Made by a program: the position numbers and the translations under genes
Notes under the pieces: model-generated
What the model was told of the DNA's origin: nothing
The model's database searches: none
What the model saw: only the letters and a program-made list of their open reading frames with translations
Shown: positions 7,901 to 9,350 of the stretch, piece by piece
How positions within the stretch are numbered: the first letter of the stretch is position 1
Layout of the letters: each line of letters begins with the position of its first letter
Source of the DNA: Desulfobacteraceae bacterium 4572_19
Lineage (GTDB): Bacteria > Desulfobacterota > Desulfobacteria > Desulfobacterales > NBLS01
Direction of reading: 5' to 3'
Assembly: GCA_002084385.1 (NCBI GenBank)
Contig: NBLS01000075.1
Coordinates: 1 to 9,350 of the forward strand
Length of the DNA: 9,350 nucleotides

Positions 7901-8764
7901 ATTATAATTCTGTCAAGGGTGGAAATAGGATATCGATATATGAATATGGCAAAACTTTTAAATCCTGATGCCAGGATCTATTATGATACTGTTGATATCC
8001 ATTATCTCCGGGAGTTAAGACGAGCTGAAATAGAGCAAAATAAAGAACTTCGGCAACTTGCTGGCAAAACCCGTCAAAAAGAACTGTCCAACTGTATTCA
8101 GGCGGATGTTGTATTTACTGTAACAAAAGAGGATAAAAAACATCTACGAAAGGAGATTCCATCACTTGATTGCGTTGTCGTCCCTAATATTCATGGAGAT
8201 GTTACATCTGATATTTCATGGCAAAATACGGATGGGTTGGTATTTATCGGAAATTATCACCACACCCCCAATGTAGATGCCGTGCTTTATTTTGTAAAAA
8301 ATGTATTCCCTCTAATTTTGAAAAAAATACCTGAGATTAAGCTTTACCTGATAGGTAGTAATATGAAAGATAGTATCAAGGCTTTGGAGTCGGAGAATAT
8401 TCAAATATTGGGCTGGGTGGAAAAAGTTGAACCGGAGCTTGTTAAACGAAGAGTTTGTATATCTTATCTTAGATATGGGGCTGGTATGAAAGGCAAAATC
8501 GGCCAGGCGATGGCTCTTGGACTTCCTGTTGTTTCCACTTCAATCGGGGCCGAAGGAATGGAACTGAAAGATGAAGAGACTGTATTGGTTGCCGATGATC
8601 CCCGATCTTTTGCCAATAATGTCTGTAGAGCATATACTGATAAAAAATTGTGGATGAAGATATCTGAAAACGGTAAAAAAGATATTTGCAAACGGTACGG
8701 AACTGAAGCTGTGAAGGAAAAACTCAAAGCGTTTCTGGAAAAGGATATAAATAAAAAATTTTAG
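4922..8764 (+). CDS. Large multidomain glycosyltransferase (GT2 - coiled coil - beta module - degenerate GT2 - GT4)
   Basis: The protein has 1280 residues. Residues 14-220 are a GT2 domain with VIIRTKNRP, VVNDGG (47-51), FLDDDD (95-100) and FEDWDLLLRL (188-197). Residues about 262-345 are probable coiled coil with three exact TLQSSQA heptads (275-295). Residues about 505-606 are beta-rich (ATYLRIN, DNQYYKIMF, SRGKVYRFE). Residues about 645-880 resemble a second GT2 lacking its catalytic motifs: LNW at 738-740 replaces the NNDT site and YQITELIWQL (844-853) replaces the YEDTDLAFRL-type motif. Residues 917-1280 are GT4: LIVDMTLPTFDEDSGSLRMF, VVPNIH (1086-1091), VFIGNYHHTPN, and GAGMKGKIGQAMALGLPVVS. 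Two active sites suggest transfer of two sugars by one chain. It follows the preceding stop by 78 bases in the same frame; the only purine-rich signal, GGAAAAG, is about 11 bases before the ATG, so initiation looks weak. Confidence 0.88.
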   Translation: MKQITKNREDKISCSVIIRTKNRPRHLYRSLDSIRCQHRKPDEVVVVNDGGESIESVLEVFSDLPLISIVNSISKGRAKAGNTGATASKSKAICFLDDDDRFYPDHLKRLELCMLKFDAKVAYSGSILVLKDLLGEINPEQKQIIGEFNDPFDSSRLAFENYIPLNTLLIDRELFLNTGKFDSSFELFEDWDLLLRLSKVTKFYHLDMKTSEYAVWGKSNQITLSSRSEDWRNAYDRIFRKHFLPLEKSNQTKLMADYWMMSQKRRSRIQELEKTLQSSQATLQSSQATLQSSQAQFTEQLNSIKSSFIRQKKQNQRLKQVVHEQNKQLTLGLGCNDIKSLLSLQTNQVENISSNVFKSNYDRLVNWLKSHEMRITEDVENFSKFWNTLEKKMAELEINTASLLDQLHASKLRKVWGGIPIPQVTSLLKKNKEIHAFIANTTNGVIPYGTSLLLPPQNQSLDQESLHAIVEYTPIFEAFAGSEEKYKMIAQLNGLEPYPIVLEKNKKLCFNIYCNQHNFFCVKIMLATYLRINTCNIKILIFEEEKEAQHSITPLRICEFNAINALDNQYYKIMFQPIINSRGKVYRFEINSPNATEEQHIAVWCQPTTTNEFVDPPSFFDTCTVMNPWTQRMLSEIPCKNFLCIDSKKADHIFWIYNTPHVNSLTTLSLTMFQLAEIAGNMKRSLSIFMYGQHDPAIQNYCKKNGISYLTMEESIIDKNQILLWVLQQANDSKTVALNWFIQNGLCFEKNIIQNAESFFEAHQNAGMLIPVVKNHKQKISHAFGQITNNGEISTFSTGIKVNHPTIGYIRDIDAADAPFFIMPASVLKNLTTATIDSYHTVRYQITELIWQLKTNSMVTKFEPGVAFIGDKFQEHTNKSRLNQDQMIFFKKWRAQLLDKPSIFDDMTALLNPDKLKTALIVDMTLPTFDEDSGSLRMFELIRLLTQLRIKVTFFPDNMDSTIKYRRALEQIGVEVFCGNYGISDAFAECQYDIIILSRVEIGYRYMNMAKLLNPDARIYYDTVDIHYLRELRRAEIEQNKELRQLAGKTRQKELSNCIQADVVFTVTKEDKKHLRKEIPSLDCVVVPNIHGDVTSDISWQNTDGLVFIGNYHHTPNVDAVLYFVKNVFPLILKKIPEIKLYLIGSNMKDSIKALESENIQILGWVEKVEPELVKRRVCISYLRYGAGMKGKIGQAMALGLPVVSTSIGAEGMELKDEETVLVADDPRSFANNVCRAYTDKKLWMKISENGKKDICKRYGTEAVKEKLKAFLEKDINKKF
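5744..5806 (+). repeat. Three perfect 21-base in-frame tandem repeats
   Basis: The unit ACTTTGCAAAGTTCTCAAGC-T occurs three times without mismatch at 5744-5764, 5765-5785 and 5786-5806. It encodes TLQSSQA, exactly one coiled-coil heptad with Leu and Ala at core-type spacing. Copy number changes would lengthen or shorten the linker between the GT2 domain and the rest of the protein without breaking the frame. Identity at the DNA level implies recent expansion. Confidence 0.95.
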
Positions 8765-8775
8765 TGCGGAAAAAA

Positions 8776-8913
8776 GTAACCGTTCACGAACAAGAAATAT
8801 GATTTTTCGGTAATCTCACATTTGTAAGCGTTCACAAGTGCCTTATATTCGCATAAACGGCTTAGCATATAATAGTTGTCCTATATATGACAAGCCGTTT
8901 ATGCGAAGATGAG
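8776..8913 (-). repeat. Palindromic intergenic repeat, copy 4
   Basis: The copy begins with GTAACCGTTCAC (8776-8787), has GTAAGCGTTCAC 48 bases on (8824-8835), then the arm TTCGCATAAACGGCTTAGCATATA, a loop (about TAGTTGTCC), and the opposing arm TATATGACAAGCCGTTTATGCGAAGAT. The two arms pair over about 29 bases with few mismatches, so a transcript would form a long hairpin. The compensating changes CGGCTT/AAGCCG here versus CAGCTT/AAGCTG in copy 1 keep the stem paired. The far edge motif is missing; after GATGAG the sequence leads into the ribosome binding site of the next gene. The copy fills most of the gap between the two glycosyltransferase genes. Confidence 0.88.
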
Positions 8914-8937
8914 TTGTATATAAATATGAGGTGTTGA

Positions 8938-9350
8938 ATGCCACAACAGAAACAATCTAAAGTGATGATATTGACCCATGGACTGTATCCTGTACCCGGT
9001 TATACGGTGTCAGGCAACGGAATTCGGGCATGGGGACTTGCAATGGGACTCGTGCATAACGGGTTTGAAGTGATTTATTCGACACCTGAGGATACAGTGC
9101 ATCAACACACTCCCATACCGGAAATAATACTTGCATCCTATCGTGATAAAAATGAGTTACACAGACTTATTAAATCTCATAAGCCCGAGGTTTTAATTAT
9201 AGGTTATTGGGCGTATATGCACCTGATCCCTTTAGATATAAAAATTCCGATAGTAATGGACCTGCTGGCACCCTGGTTGCTGGAATCTGAATTCCAGGAA
9301 ACTTATGATATGGGAAGTGAAACCATTGACTATATCAAATGCCTTAATCG
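8938..9350 (+). CDS. GT4-like glycosyltransferase, N-terminal part (runs off the window)
   Basis: The ATG at 8938 follows GAGGTG (8928-8933) at a 4-base gap, a good start. The 137 visible residues begin VMILTHGLYPVPGYTVSGNGIRAW-type sequence (residues 9-32), then LAMGLVHNGFEVIYSTPED, and later PEVLIIGYWAYMHLIPL and IVMDLLAPWLLESEF. A first strand, a glycine-rich loop with NGIRAW, then a GFEV strand is the usual N-terminal Rossmann half of GT4 (GT-B fold) enzymes, which bind the acceptor with this half; the donor-binding half lies beyond the window. The start sits 24 bases after repeat copy 4. The product probably adds another sugar in the same pathway; an alternative is a GT-B-like protein without transferase activity, which cannot be excluded from this half. 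Confidence 0.72.
   Translation, partial: MPQQKQSKVMILTHGLYPVPGYTVSGNGIRAWGLAMGLVHNGFEVIYSTPEDTVHQHTPIPEIILASYRDKNELHRLIKSHKPEVLIIGYWAYMHLIPLDIKIPIVMDLLAPWLLESEFQETYDMGSETIDYIKCLN

Noticed and set aside
8504..8506. Loss of the GT4 catalytic glutamate (Gln1195 in GKIGQAMALG)
   Set aside because: A Gln at this place occurs in related GT4 subfamilies as far as I recall, so it is not evidence of inactivity on its own.

Overview
This is an AT-rich window with all recognisable genes on the + strand. It looks like part of a surface-polysaccharide (O-antigen, capsule or exopolysaccharide) glycosyltransferase cluster of a Gram-negative bacterium. The low GC, the very long multidomain glycosyltransferase and the palindromic intergenic repeats would fit a Desulfobacteraceae-like lineage of Desulfobacterota. 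That placement is an inference; no marker gene proves it.

Layout: (1) positions 1-98 hold the C-terminal end of a gene resembling sfsA. (2) A gap to 487 carries copy 1 of a repeat family. (3) 488-1845 is a type II NADH dehydrogenase (NDH-2) gene broken by a frameshift close to its start, with its last codons and stop lying inside repeat copy 2. (4) 1902-2190 is an AT-rich gap. (5) 2191-3672 is a GT2 glycosyltransferase with a C-terminal accessory module. (6) 3673-3907 holds chimeric repeat copy 3, followed exactly at its edge by a decayed fragment of a second copy of that accessory module, which ends 5 bases before the next gene. (7) 3908-4843 is a compact GT2 enzyme. (8) 4922-8764 encodes a 1280-residue protein: active-looking GT2, heptad-repeat coiled coil, beta-rich module, degenerate second GT2, then GT4. 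(9) 8776-8913 is repeat copy 4, filling most of the gap. (10) 8938 to the window end is the N-terminal part of a GT4-like glycosyltransferase.

The glycosyltransferases probably act one after another on a lipid-linked glycan at the cytoplasmic face of the inner membrane. The sugars cannot be read from sequence. The sfsA-like and NDH-2 genes are probably unrelated to the glycan pathway and mark the edge of the cluster.

The most interesting signal is the repeat family. It consists of modular palindromes bounded by a 12-base motif (GTGAACGSTTAC), with two motifs a constant 48 bases apart in the tail. Its copies sit at gene ends, supply part of an NDH-2 reading frame, contain an internal duplication and an internal deletion, and border a gene relic. 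This suggests a small non-autonomous mobile or recombinogenic element that has shaped the locus.
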